From Aureibaculum algae (GTDB taxonomy: Bacteria > Bacteroidota > Bacteroidia > Flavobacteriales > Flavobacteriaceae): a stretch of 64,000 bases of DNA. The notes under the pieces were generated by a model, which worked only from the letters and a program-made list of their open reading frames with translations, ran no database searches and was not told the origin of the DNA. This document shows positions 27,446-36,590 of the stretch, one piece after another; positions within the stretch are counted from its first letter, which is position 1, and every line of letters begins with the position of its first letter. Location: contig NZ_CP040749.1 of assembly GCF_006065315.1 (NCBI RefSeq), forward strand, positions 3,052,501 to 3,116,500. The letters run 5' to 3'. A program made the translations under genes and the position numbers.

Positions 27446-29203
27446 ATGAACCTTCAAAAAATAGCCATTGCTGTAATTTATTTGCTAGTATTTACTCAAA
27501 TTGGTATTGCACAAAGTAACGAACATCCCAATGTTATTATAATTATGACCGATGATCAGGGGTATGGAGATTTGGGTAGTACTGGAAATCCACACGTAAA
27601 AACACCGGTAATAGATGGCTTGGCCAAAGAAAGTTTAAGGTTCAATAATTTTTATGTCTCTCCAGTTTGTGCTCCTACTCGAGCTAGTTTAATGACTGGG
27701 CGGTATTCATTACGCACCGGTGTTAGAGATACTTATAATGGAGGTGCAACAATGGCTTCTAATGAAGTAACCATTGCAGAAATGCTTAAACAGGCTAATT
27801 ATACAACTGGAATTTTCGGAAAATGGCATTTAGGCGATAATTTCCCAAGCAGACCAAGCGATCAAGGTTTTGATGAATCTCTTATTCATCTTTCAGGAGG
27901 AATGGGCCAAGTTGGTGATTTTACAACTTATTTTAAAGGTGATAAGAGTTATTTTGACCCTATACTTTGGCATAATAATAAGAAAGAAGCTTATGATGGC
28001 TATTGTTCAGATATCTTTACGGATAATGCCATTGAGTTTATCGAAAAAAATAAAGAGACACCTTTTTTCTGTTACTTATCTTTTAACGCCCCCCATTCCC
28101 CGCTACAAGTTCCTGAGAAATACTATAAACAATATGCGAATATTGATCCATCCTCAGGTTTTAAAAATGATGACAGGCCATTTGTTAAAATGAATGAAAA
28201 AAATAAGGAAGATGCTCGTAAAGTTTATGCCATGGTTACCAATATTGATGATAACTTAGGTAAACTTTTTAAAAAACTTGATGATTTAAATATTGCCGAC
28301 AATACGTTAATTATATTTATGACCGACAATGGTCCACAACAACCAAGATACGTGGCCGGTATGCGTGGACGAAAGGGCAGTGTTTATAAAGGTGGTGTTA
28401 GAGTTCCTTTTTATATGAAGTATCCAATGGCATTTAAAGGAGATAAGGATATTGACAACTTAGCAACCCATATGGATGTTTTGCCAACACTTTCGCAGAT
28501 ATGTAATGTTGACTTACCCAAAGAAAAATCAATTGACGGAAAAAGTCTAGTACCTGTTATTAAGGGAGAATCAATAAACTGGGACCATAGACCTTTATTT
28601 TTTTATTGGTCGCGTCGTTACCCAGAGCTTTATAATAATATGGCGATACAAAAAGGAAATTACAAACTTGTTGGACATACTGATTATGATGCTGAAATTG
28701 AAAACTTCGAACTATTCAATATTCATGAAGACCCTTACGAGCAAAATAATATTATCTTAAATAATAAAAATACTGCGAATAACCTTAAGAAAGAACTTGA
28801 CTATACTTATAAAGAGCTCATAAACTCTGAAAACCTCGTTAATCAACCAAGAATTATAATTGGAAGTGATCATGAAAATCCTGTTATCTTAAATAGAAAT
28901 GATGCCAGTGGACAACGTGGTATTTGGGATCAAGAAGAAATTTATGGTAAGTGGAAAGTTAGTATAAAAGAAGGTACCTATAATATCCGATTTAAATTTA
29001 TAAAAAAGGTTAAGGCTAATGGAAAAATGTATTTGGAAACGAATACAATGGTAAACCAAATTGTAAATCAAATTGACGATACGGATATCATTGAGATGAA
29101 TAATATTCATTTTTCTGATATGGATTGTGACTTAATACCTTTTTATAACATAGGATCAAAAAAAATACTTCCATTTTGGGTAGAGCTTGAAAAAATTAAC
29201 TAA
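27446..29203 (+). CDS. Sulfatase, formylglycine-dependent (S1 family)
   Basis: A 585-residue exported sulfatase with signal peptide MNLQKIAIAVIYLLVFTQIGIAQ. The active-site motif C75-A-P-T-R holds the Cys to be converted to formylglycine, followed by SLMTGRYSLRTG. The metal ligands TDDQGYGD (about 35-42) and the later MTDNGPQ are present, and GKWHLGD is the usual support motif. The last 110 residues form an extra beta-rich domain. Flavobacterial S1 sulfatases remove sulfate from algal polysaccharides. Its position beside the secreted beta-helix protein fits that, but the sulfated substrate is unknown. The maturation enzyme is not in the window. Confidence 0.92.
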   Translation: MNLQKIAIAVIYLLVFTQIGIAQSNEHPNVIIIMTDDQGYGDLGSTGNPHVKTPVIDGLAKESLRFNNFYVSPVCAPTRASLMTGRYSLRTGVRDTYNGGATMASNEVTIAEMLKQANYTTGIFGKWHLGDNFPSRPSDQGFDESLIHLSGGMGQVGDFTTYFKGDKSYFDPILWHNNKKEAYDGYCSDIFTDNAIEFIEKNKETPFFCYLSFNAPHSPLQVPEKYYKQYANIDPSSGFKNDDRPFVKMNEKNKEDARKVYAMVTNIDDNLGKLFKKLDDLNIADNTLIIFMTDNGPQQPRYVAGMRGRKGSVYKGGVRVPFYMKYPMAFKGDKDIDNLATHMDVLPTLSQICNVDLPKEKSIDGKSLVPVIKGESINWDHRPLFFYWSRRYPELYNNMAIQKGNYKLVGHTDYDAEIENFELFNIHEDPYEQNNIILNNKNTANNLKKELDYTYKELINSENLVNQPRIIIGSDHENPVILNRNDASGQRGIWDQEEIYGKWKVSIKEGTYNIRFKFIKKVKANGKMYLETNTMVNQIVNQIDDTDIIEMNNIHFSDMDCDLIPFYNIGSKKILPFWVELEKIN

Positions 29204-29260
29204 CCTAAATATCTACCTTAACAATTAATGACTATTGCAGCATAGTTGAAAGACTTTTTC

Positions 29261-29268
29261 TATCTTCG
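29261..29268 (+). promoter_or_regulatory. Candidate -7 box of the PIF1-like helicase gene
   Basis: TATCTTCG (7 of 8 to TAnnTTTG) with TTG 23 nt upstream (29235-29237). It overlaps the TTG-initiated longer frame at 29246, which argues for translation from the ATG at 29273. That leaves a very short leader. The 18 nt ending here also occur exactly at 27349-27366. Confidence 0.4.
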
Positions 29269-29272
29269 CGGC

Positions 29273-30946
29273 ATGCAACAAGAAAAAGCCTTAGCGATTT
29301 TAAAATCTGGTAAAAACGTGTTTTTAACAGGTTCTGCAGGTACGGGTAAAACGTATGTCCTTAATGAATACATTAAGTATTTACGAGCCAGAAAAGTGCC
29401 TGTTGCTGTAACGGCTTCAACAGGAATTGCCGCGACACATATGAATGGTATGACCATTCATTCTTGGTCAGGCATTGGTGTTAAAGAACATCTTACTCAA
29501 GGGAATTTGGCAAGTATGAAAGCCAAAAAATACTTAAAAAAGAATTTAGGTAAAGCCGAAATATTAATTATTGATGAAATTTCAATGTTGCATAAGAACC
29601 AATTGAATTTGGTTGATAGAGTGTTACGTTATTTTAAAGATAATCAAGACCCATTTGGAGGCATTCAGGTGGTGCTTAGTGGTGACTTTTTTCAACTCCC
29701 TCCTATTGGTAAATACAATGAAAAAAGTAGAGATAAATTTTCTTTTATGTCTGAGGCCTGGGTAAATGCTAATTTTAATGTTTGCTATTTAACAGAACAA
29801 TACCGTCAAAGTGATTCTAGCCTTAACGATATTTTAAATGAAATTCGAACAGGTAACGTATCACAACAGAACTTACAAATTTTAAAAGAGGCCACCGAGC
29901 ACACGCTAGAAAAGAAAGAAGTACCTACTAAACTATTTACACATAATACAGATGTTGATAAGATAAATACGGAACATTTAGTAGAATTAGAAGGTAGAAC
30001 TAAAACTTTTAAAGCCACAGCTAAAGGGAATATAAAATTAATTGACACCTTAAAAAATTCAGTGTTGGCTAGCGAAAATTTACAATTAAAAATTGGAGCT
30101 AAAGTGATGTTCGTAAAAAACAATTCTGAAAAAGGATTTGTAAATGGTACCTTAGGTAAGGTAACAGGTTTTAATGCAGAAGGACACCCAAAAGTAAAAC
30201 TATCTGATAAAAGAATTATCACGGTTGAGAAAGAAGATTGGTCAATTCAGGATGATCATAATAAAGTGCTGGCTAGCTTCAGTCAATTTCCTTTACGCTT
30301 AGCTTGGGCAATCACGGTTCATAAATGTCAAGGAATGACTTTAGATGAAGCTGAAATTGATCTATCTAAAACCTTTGAACGCGGACAAGGTTATGTGGCT
30401 TTATCACGTTTAAAAAGAATAGAAAACCTTCAATTAAAAGGTTTCAATGAAATGGCGTTAATGGTTGACCAACTGGCACATAAGGCAGATCTTCGTTTTC
30501 AAGAACTTTCAATTAATGCCGATCAAAAATATACTCTAGATGAACTTAACAAAATGGCTCCTGCCTTTATAAGAAGTTGTGGTGGTACTACCAATATTAA
30601 GGATATTGATAAGAATAAGAAAAAAATAAAAGAAAAAAAAACAACAAAACAATCTACATACGACCTTACATTATCTTACTTACAGCAAAAGAAATCTATT
30701 GAAGAAATTGCGGAAGAAAGAGGCATGACAGCTGGTACAATTTCTGGTCATGTTATCAGACTTCGAAGTGATTATCCGAAAGAAGATTTAAGTTTTTACA
30801 AACCTAAAAAAGCTCTTTTTAATAAAGTAAAAAAAGTGTATGAGCTCCAATCTAAAGGTAATGAAATAAGCTCGAAAGTGATTTTTGACGCTTTAAATGG
30901 CGAAGTAAGCTACCAAGATATTAAACTCTGTATTGCTTTTCTATAA
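29273..30946 (+). CDS. PIF1-like/RecD2-type helicase with C-terminal helix-turn-helix domain
   Basis: A 557-residue superfamily 1 helicase. It has Walker A GSAGTGKTYVL (about residue 25), PIF1-type TASTGIAATHMNGMTIHSWSGI, Walker B IDEISML, and GDFFQLPP. Motifs of the 2B region follow, ending LAWAITVHKCQGMTLDEAEIDL and GQGYVALSRLK. Residues about 460-510 contain a helix-turn-helix of the HTH_40 type (SYLQQKKSIEEIAEERGMTAGTISGH), as in RecQ/PIF1 family proteins of Bacteroidota. A role in unwinding G4, R-loop or stalled-fork DNA is known for PIF1 and inferred here. A frame from TTG at 29246 is rejected because it overlaps the promoter. Confidence 0.9.
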   Translation: MQQEKALAILKSGKNVFLTGSAGTGKTYVLNEYIKYLRARKVPVAVTASTGIAATHMNGMTIHSWSGIGVKEHLTQGNLASMKAKKYLKKNLGKAEILIIDEISMLHKNQLNLVDRVLRYFKDNQDPFGGIQVVLSGDFFQLPPIGKYNEKSRDKFSFMSEAWVNANFNVCYLTEQYRQSDSSLNDILNEIRTGNVSQQNLQILKEATEHTLEKKEVPTKLFTHNTDVDKINTEHLVELEGRTKTFKATAKGNIKLIDTLKNSVLASENLQLKIGAKVMFVKNNSEKGFVNGTLGKVTGFNAEGHPKVKLSDKRIITVEKEDWSIQDDHNKVLASFSQFPLRLAWAITVHKCQGMTLDEAEIDLSKTFERGQGYVALSRLKRIENLQLKGFNEMALMVDQLAHKADLRFQELSINADQKYTLDELNKMAPAFIRSCGGTTNIKDIDKNKKKIKEKKTTKQSTYDLTLSYLQQKKSIEEIAEERGMTAGTISGHVIRLRSDYPKEDLSFYKPKKALFNKVKKVYELQSKGNEISSKVIFDALNGEVSYQDIKLCIAFL

Positions 30947-31006
30947 TCATAAATGGCGTTGCCCTTCCTTTAACAAGATTTTAAACCTTTTTATTCTCTT
31001 TTTGTT

Positions 31007-31014
31007 TAGTTTTG
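31007..31014 (+). promoter_or_regulatory. Candidate -7 box of the OstA-like gene
   Basis: TAGTTTTG is a perfect TAnnTTTG match, 16 nt before the TTG start codon at 31031. No convincing -33 TTG is present. Confidence 0.45.
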
Positions 31015-31030
31015 TAGCAAATCAATCAAT

Positions 31031-32605
31031 TTGAAAAAAGTTTTACTTTTACTAGTCTTTATCACAACCTTTGCATTACAAGCTCAGCAAAAGCGTATTG
31101 AAATATTACATGCCGACACTTCTATTGAAGATGATGAAAGATACCCAAATGGTACGGTTTTACTTGGCGATGTTTTTATAGAACATGAAGGTTTTACACT
31201 TCGCAGTAAAACAGCGGTACATTATAAACTACAGAATATCATAAGAGCCTATGGAAATGTAGTGCTAAATCAAGGTGACACCATAACGCAAACCAGTGAT
31301 TATGTGCAATATAATGGTAAGACAAAAAAAGCCAAATCTTGGGGTAAAGTAGTATTGACTGATCCTGTAATGACCTTGACCACAGACACACTAGACTTTG
31401 ATCGAATCAAGCAGTTGCTTTTTTATAAAAGTGGTGCAACTATTAAGGATACAGCTAATGTTTTAGTAAGTGAAAAGGGGAATTATTTTTTACAAACTTC
31501 AAAATTTCAAGCGTTATCTAAAGTCGTCTTGACAAATCCTGATTATGTGTTAGAATCTGACCATTTAGATTATTATACAAGTAATGGACAAGCGTTTCTA
31601 TATGGACCCTCCACCATTACTGGAGAAGACAACCACATTTATACCGAAAGTGGATTTTATGATACTCAAAAAAATATTTCTCATTTTACTAAAAACTCAG
31701 TGCTTACCTACCAAAATAGGTCTATTACTGCAGATAGTTTATATTATGATAGGAATTTAGCCTTTGCCTCAGCCACCAACAATATAAAGATGTTAGACAC
31801 ATTAAATAATGCCGTAATTCGCGGTAATTATGGTGAATTTTACCAAAAGTTAGATTCCGCTTTTGTGATAAACAAAGCCGTTGCCATAACGGAAATTGAG
31901 AAAGATTCAATGTATGTTCATGGGGACACCTTACTGGTTACAGGCAAACCAGAAAATAGAATAATAAGGGCGTATAATCGCGTAAAATTCTTCAAAAGTA
32001 ATTTAAGCGGTAAATGTGATTCTATTCATTCAAATCAAAAAACGGGACTTACACAAATGTTTAGAAATCCTGTATTATGGTCGCAAGAAAGTCAAATTAC
32101 TGGAGACACTATTCACTTACTTTCAAATTCCGAAACAGAGCAATTAGATAGTTTAAAAATATTACGTAATGCCTTTGTGATTCAAAAAGATTCTGCAGGT
32201 TATAATCAGATAAAAGGTAGGAATATATTGGGGAAATTTTTTGACAATGATTTAGAAGATGTTAATGTTGTGGGTAACGCAGAAAGCATATTTTATGTTA
32301 GAGATGATGAAGACAATCTTAATGGAATAGATAAAAGTACTTGTAGCTATATCAATTTTCAATTAAAAGATAAGAAAATCAAAAACATTACGTATTTCGT
32401 TAACCCTGAAGGAACTATTTATCCACCCTCTAAAATACCAAAAAGTGATCGTATTTTTCGTGGTTTTGTTTGGCGTGATAAAGAAAGACCAAAAAAAATG
32501 GAAGATATTTTTATAAAGGATGATGATGTAATTAAGGTTAAAAAAGACGAACAACGTACAGTAAATTCGCTAGAACTTATCAATAAAGATAGTGGACAAA
32601 AATAA
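31031..32605 (+). CDS. OstA-like (LptA/LptD N-terminal-like) periplasmic protein
   Basis: A 524-residue exported protein that starts at TTG (the encoded MKK leads straight into the signal peptide LLLLVFITTFALQAQ). OstA-like repeats fill most of it, with the N-terminal module ILHADTSIEDDERYPNGTVLLGDVFIEHEGFTLRSKTAVHY and repeated strands such as TQTSDYVQYNGKTKKAKSWGKV. Such beta-jellyroll proteins bind and bridge lipopolysaccharide across the periplasm. In Bacteroidota this long form is conserved but not characterised, so an LPS-transport role is inferred. The last residues are charged (KVKKDEQRTVNS). The aminotransferase gene starts 7 nt after its stop. Confidence 0.85.
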   Translation: MKKVLLLLVFITTFALQAQQKRIEILHADTSIEDDERYPNGTVLLGDVFIEHEGFTLRSKTAVHYKLQNIIRAYGNVVLNQGDTITQTSDYVQYNGKTKKAKSWGKVVLTDPVMTLTTDTLDFDRIKQLLFYKSGATIKDTANVLVSEKGNYFLQTSKFQALSKVVLTNPDYVLESDHLDYYTSNGQAFLYGPSTITGEDNHIYTESGFYDTQKNISHFTKNSVLTYQNRSITADSLYYDRNLAFASATNNIKMLDTLNNAVIRGNYGEFYQKLDSAFVINKAVAITEIEKDSMYVHGDTLLVTGKPENRIIRAYNRVKFFKSNLSGKCDSIHSNQKTGLTQMFRNPVLWSQESQITGDTIHLLSNSETEQLDSLKILRNAFVIQKDSAGYNQIKGRNILGKFFDNDLEDVNVVGNAESIFYVRDDEDNLNGIDKSTCSYINFQLKDKKIKNITYFVNPEGTIYPPSKIPKSDRIFRGFVWRDKERPKKMEDIFIKDDDVIKVKKDEQRTVNSLELINKDSGQK

Positions 32606-32612
32606 TTACCGT

Positions 32613-33800
32613 ATGCAATCAGACTTTATAAAATACCAAGCCCAAACATCTCCTCACCCATTAGCTTTAGAGATATCGCACGCCGAAGGAACTTTTGTTT
32701 ATGATACAAGGGGTAAAGAGTATCTCGATTTCATTGCAGGTGTTTCTGCCAATAGTTTAGGGCACAACCATCCTAAAGTCAAAAAAGCTATAATTGATCA
32801 GGTTAATGCCTATACGCATGTTATGGTTTATGGAGAGTTTGTTCAAAAACCAGCAGTTGAGCTCTGTAAACATTTAGCAGATTTGCTTCCTCAATCAAAA
32901 GAATGGTCAATCTATTTAACCAATTCTGGTACTGAGGCAACAGAAGGAGCTTTAAAATTAGCTAAAAAATTTACGGGTAGAACAGAAATAATAGCTGCCA
33001 AAAATGCTTACCATGGTAATACACAAGGTGCTATGAGTGTTTGCGGAAATGAGAATCAAAATAGAGCTTTTAGACCATTAGTTCCAGGCATTAAATTTAT
33101 CACTTTTAATAATGAAGAGGAATTAAAAAAAATTACTTCAAAAACAGCCGCCGTACTCTTAGAAACCATACAAGGTGGAGCTGGGTTCATTGTTCCAAAA
33201 AATGATTATTTAATAAAAGTCAAAAAACGTTGTGAAGAAGTTGGTGCACTGTTAATACTTGACGAAATACAAACAGGTATTGGCAGAACGGGTACATTCT
33301 TTGGTTTTGAAAATTACAACACCACTCCAGATATTATTATAACGGGAAAAGGTTTGGGTGGCGGCATGCCTATTGGAGCCTTTATTGCTCCTAATAACAT
33401 GATGTCAATTCTAAAAGATAATCCCAAATTAGGCCATATTACTACTTTTGGAGGGCATCCAGTAATAGCAGCTTCAGCCTTAGCGACAGTAAAGGAAATT
33501 AGTTCATCCAACTTAATGGCCGAGACTTTAGCAAAAGAAAAGTTGTTTAGAAAAAGATTACAACATACAGCGGTAAAAGAAATTAGAGGTAAAGGATTAC
33601 TATTAGCTTTAATTGTTGACACTCCAGAAATTGCCTCACAAATAATTTTAAAATCGTTAGAGAAAGGTTTATTACTATTTTGGTTACTTTTTGAAGGGCG
33701 TGCTGTTAGGATAACACCTCCTTTAAATATTTCAAATGAGGAAATAGAAAAAGGATGTGAAATTTTACTTAATGTAATTAATGAAGTATCGAAAGACTAG
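32613..33800 (+). CDS. Class III aminotransferase (aspartate aminotransferase family, ArgD/GABA-T-like)
   Basis: A 395-residue PLP enzyme. Visible motifs are TNSGTEATEGALKLA (cofactor phosphate loop), LLILDEIQTGIGRTG (cofactor Asp and base contacts), and the catalytic Lys in IITGKGLGGGMPIGAF. The PLP-III family includes acetylornithine, GABA and beta-alanine aminotransferases. No ornithine-biosynthesis neighbours are present, so the substrate is open. A frame from GTG at 32592 overlaps the OstA-like gene; the ATG at 32613 matches the conserved start MQSDFIKYQAQTSPHPL. It converges on the antiporter gene with a 4-nt overlap. Confidence 0.9.
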   Translation: MQSDFIKYQAQTSPHPLALEISHAEGTFVYDTRGKEYLDFIAGVSANSLGHNHPKVKKAIIDQVNAYTHVMVYGEFVQKPAVELCKHLADLLPQSKEWSIYLTNSGTEATEGALKLAKKFTGRTEIIAAKNAYHGNTQGAMSVCGNENQNRAFRPLVPGIKFITFNNEEELKKITSKTAAVLLETIQGGAGFIVPKNDYLIKVKKRCEEVGALLILDEIQTGIGRTGTFFGFENYNTTPDIIITGKGLGGGMPIGAFIAPNNMMSILKDNPKLGHITTFGGHPVIAASALATVKEISSSNLMAETLAKEKLFRKRLQHTAVKEIRGKGLLLALIVDTPEIASQIILKSLEKGLLLFWLLFEGRAVRITPPLNISNEEIEKGCEILLNVINEVSKD

Positions 33801-35140
33801 TGCTCAGTAGAAGGAAATCCATTGTCCTTATCTTCTGAAATTTCATTTTGCTTTATTTCGTCATTACGTTCTTCTAAGGCTTCTTGTTCGTTTAATACAT
33901 CTTCTGCTTCATTTCTTTGTTGTACTTCATCATCAATATCATCCAAAATAGTTCCAATTTTTTTCTTATCTTTTATCATTGCCCATGTCATTAATAGGCT
34001 TGTTGCAATAATTACAAATAGCAATATACCCGATTCGAAATTTTCAATTTGACCTTCTTTTGGGATGCTATAAAATAATAAAATAGTTATCAATCCACGT
34101 GGTGCAATAAATAATTGTGGAAAAATATCTTTACCAATAAAAATTCTTAAAATAACGAAACGAATTGCATAAATAGAAGCTATAATAAGGAGACTAATAC
34201 CTACGACGCTTATACTTACTAAAGAAGATAAAACAATAGTAAGCCCAAAAATGACAAAGAAAAATGTACGGATTACAAATGCCGTTTCCAAGGTAATAAT
34301 ATGTAATTCATGATAAATTTGGTCAATCTTATCTTTCTCTAAAAAGATGGCTGTCTTTCCGGGAAAGAATAATTTCACGTTTGCAATTACCAATCCGAAA
34401 ATCAATATAATTATTAATGAAGACAAATGAAACTTCTTACCAATAGCATACAGCAAAAGCAATACCGCTATTAACAAGAAAAGTTTGGCTTGGCTCTTAA
34501 TTTTTTGAAAAATTAAGATGATACCATAACTGGCTACAAGAGCAATAATAATGGTTAAAACCGTAGTTAGAGCAAATTCTCCTGCCCCAACAGCATGTTC
34601 CGGATCAAGACCTCCAATCATAAAATAAAACATCATAATTCCCATTATATCTGAGAAGGTACTTTCATATATATGAAATTCTTTCTTCTTATCTCCTAAC
34701 CCACTTACACTTGGTATAATAATAGCACTAGATAGTATGGACAACGGAATTGCGTATAACCAAGCAGAGGTCATTGACATTCCATCAACTGCATAATGCA
34801 GTATAAGTGCAGCTACCCATGCTGATGCCACTAAACCAATCAATGCTATTGCCATTGATTTTAAAATAGGTATAAGTTTCTCTCGTTTCAATTCTAATTC
34901 TAAGGCAGCTTCAAGAACAATCATAATTAACCCAATTGTGCCTAAAATTTCTAAGGAAGGTCTAAAATCTATTTCTTCTCCTACAAAATAATCCATTGCA
35001 AATTTTAAAACAACACCTAATACTATGAGCATTAAAACTGAAGGAATATTTGTTTTTTTCGATAGTCCCGTAAACCAAAAAGATAAAATAATTATTACAG
35101 AAGCTCCAATGATTAAATTATAAGAAGATAATATTTCCAT
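33797..35140 (-). CDS. Na+/H+ antiporter (CPA family)
   Basis: A 447-residue membrane protein with about 12 hydrophobic helices. Helix 1-3 features (LSFWFTGLSKKTNIPSVLMLIVLGVVL) and the acidic mid-membrane site (FHIYESTFSDIMGIMMFYFM) match sodium:proton antiporters of the KefB/NhaP class. The last 60 residues are a cytoplasmic acidic tail (DDIDDEVQQRNEAEDVLNEQEALEERNDE). The role is ion and pH homeostasis, typical of a marine lifestyle. The exact ion is not predictable from sequence. Confidence 0.88.
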   Translation of the reverse strand: MEILSSYNLIIGASVIIILSFWFTGLSKKTNIPSVLMLIVLGVVLKFAMDYFVGEEIDFRPSLEILGTIGLIMIVLEAALELELKREKLIPILKSMAIALIGLVASAWVAALILHYAVDGMSMTSAWLYAIPLSILSSAIIIPSVSGLGDKKKEFHIYESTFSDIMGIMMFYFMIGGLDPEHAVGAGEFALTTVLTIIIALVASYGIILIFQKIKSQAKLFLLIAVLLLLYAIGKKFHLSSLIIILIFGLVIANVKLFFPGKTAIFLEKDKIDQIYHELHIITLETAFVIRTFFFVIFGLTIVLSSLVSISVVGISLLIIASIYAIRFVILRIFIGKDIFPQLFIAPRGLITILLFYSIPKEGQIENFESGILLFVIIATSLLMTWAMIKDKKKIGTILDDIDDEVQQRNEAEDVLNEQEALEERNDEIKQNEISEDKDNGFPSTEH

Positions 35141-35493
35141 GTAGAATTAGTTTGGTTTAATTAGTTAAAAATACCATTTAAAAATTTATAATGTTATTTT
35201 TCATTGATAATAACGGATATAAGTTACAATTTGTTTGAATCCTACTAAAAAAAAAACATGATTGATTCTTCTCCTTCAGCAAAATACTTTCTTAAAACTA
35301 CTTTTAATTAGAACTTCATTAGAAAATACAGCTTAAAAACTGGGGTTTATGAATATTTAGGAAATTTTCAAATCAAATGTTAAAACTGTTAAGATGTGCC
35401 AAAATTTAGTTAAAATAAAAAATAACAGTAACAATTTGTCCTTCAAAAAGTCTATTAAGCATAACATAAAAATTAATCTAAAAAATATTTATC
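35141..35493 (+). other. Intergenic region, 353 nt, nothing recognised
   Basis: This AT-rich gap separates the divergent antiporter and small secreted protein genes. No small frame with good support, RNA gene, repeat or clear promoter was found. It ends 33 nt after a TTTG-containing stretch that may belong to the promoter of the secreted protein. Confidence 0.5.
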
Positions 35494-35841
35494 ATGAAAA
35501 AATTAAAATTAGTTTCTTTATCATTAGCATTATTTGTTGGGTCTTTAACGTATGCATCAAATGCAGAAGCAGATACCAAATCAGAAATTAGAAGTCAAAT
35601 TATTAGTCTATTAGATCAAAAGGAAGTCAACATTGATTCTGATGAATTAGTAGCTAAGGTATCATTTATGCTAAATGAAAAATCAGAACTTGTCATTATT
35701 TCTGTTAGATCAAAAAATGATAAAAAAAATAATTCTATAATTGATACTTATATTAAAAAACACTTGAATTATAAAAAAGTAAAGGTGAATAACTTAAAAG
35801 TTGGTAAAGTTTATGAGATGCCTTTTAAAATGGTAAAGTAA
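35494..35841 (+). CDS. Small secreted protein of unknown function
   Basis: A 115-residue protein with a clear signal peptide (MKKLKLVSLSLALFVGSLTYASNA). The mature part, about 90 residues, has the pattern VSFMLNEKSELVIISVRSKN...IIDTYIKKHLNYKKVKV, which resembles the C-terminal fold of TonB-like small periplasmic proteins in flavobacteria. That similarity is weak and no function is assigned. It stands alone and shares a bidirectional terminator with the convergent TlpA-like gene. Confidence 0.75.
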   Translation: MKKLKLVSLSLALFVGSLTYASNAEADTKSEIRSQIISLLDQKEVNIDSDELVAKVSFMLNEKSELVIISVRSKNDKKNNSIIDTYIKKHLNYKKVKVNNLKVGKVYEMPFKMVK

Positions 35842-35852
35842 TAAGTAATACA

Positions 35853-35898
35853 TAAAAAAAAAAGACCGTCTTTAAGTTAAAGACGGTCTTTTTTTTTT
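35853..35898. terminator. Bidirectional intrinsic terminator
   Basis: An 11-bp perfect stem (35864-35874 with 35878-35888, arm GACCGTCTTTA) with a 3-nt loop is flanked by A runs on the left and T runs on the right. It can stop both the plus-strand secreted-protein gene and the minus-strand TlpA-like gene. Confidence 0.93.
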
Positions 35899-35912
35899 AC
35901 AAAACTCATTAA

Positions 35913-36491
35913 TCATTCTTCAATTAATTTATCTAATAATTCTCTAATTGAATTACTGTTCCAATTGACAGCTCCATATTCTGACAATGCCACCTTTCCA
36001 TTTTTATCTAAAATAAAAGTTGTGGGAATTGTTGACACTTCTAATTGCAAAGGTGCTTTTGATAATTGATTATATGTAGGGAAGTTATAGTCATTCTTTC
36101 CATAAAATTTCTCTACTTTCTCTTTACTATCTGTAGTTACAAATAAAAATACCAATTTTTCATTATAATCTAAATATAGCTTATGTATCATCGGCATTTC
36201 TGCAATACAAGGTGGACACCATGTCGCCCAGTAGTTAATAAAAACTACCTTACCCCTTAATGACTCTAAGTTTATATCGTTCGCTGAGACAATACCTTCG
36301 AATTTTAAATCATAAGTATCTACTGTCAATCGCTTATCAATTTCCTCAACAGAAGGCGAAAATAGTAAGGTCTTTACATAGGTAATACCTTGGGTTAGCT
36401 TTGCTCTTGTACCCAAACCAAATGGTGTGAAAAGGAAAATAATAAATCCGAAAAATAGAATATTAGAAATTGTTTTTTTATTAAGTTTCAT
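35913..36491 (-). CDS. TlpA-like membrane-anchored thioredoxin
   Basis: A 192-residue protein with an N-terminal uncleaved anchor (about 10-27) and a thioredoxin domain. The redox motif is WATWCPPCIAEMP, and the cis-Pro follows in STIPTTFILDKNGK. TlpA/ResA proteins are periplasmic reductants for cytochrome c maturation or envelope disulfides. This role is inferred. A haem-protein locus lies 15 kb away, but no direct link is shown. It ends at the shared terminator. Confidence 0.88.
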   Translation of the reverse strand: MKLNKKTISNILFFGFIIFLFTPFGLGTRAKLTQGITYVKTLLFSPSVEEIDKRLTVDTYDLKFEGIVSANDINLESLRGKVVFINYWATWCPPCIAEMPMIHKLYLDYNEKLVFLFVTTDSKEKVEKFYGKNDYNFPTYNQLSKAPLQLEVSTIPTTFILDKNGKVALSEYGAVNWNSNSIRELLDKLIEE

Positions 36492-36533
36492 ATTGTATTA
36501 GTAGTATAATTCTTACAATCTTACAAAAATAAA

Positions 36534-36564
36534 TAAAAAAAAGGTGCAACAAATGTTACACCTT
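36534..36564 (-). terminator. Intrinsic terminator of the tandem-repeat lipoprotein gene
   Basis: A 10-bp stem with one mismatch (36541-36550 with 36555-36564) and a 4-nt loop is followed on the minus strand by about eight T. It lies just after the stop at 36591. Confidence 0.8.
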
Positions 36565-36590
36565 AAATAACTCAAAACACTAGAATCGTT

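Noticed and set aside
29246..29272. Longer helicase start at TTG 29246
   Set aside because: The added residues lie in the candidate promoter and do not match the family.
34081..34110. CCACGTGG core as a possible parS site
   Set aside because: Only the 8-bp core is palindromic, flanks do not fit TGTTNCACGTGAAACA, and it lies inside the antiporter gene far from parAB.
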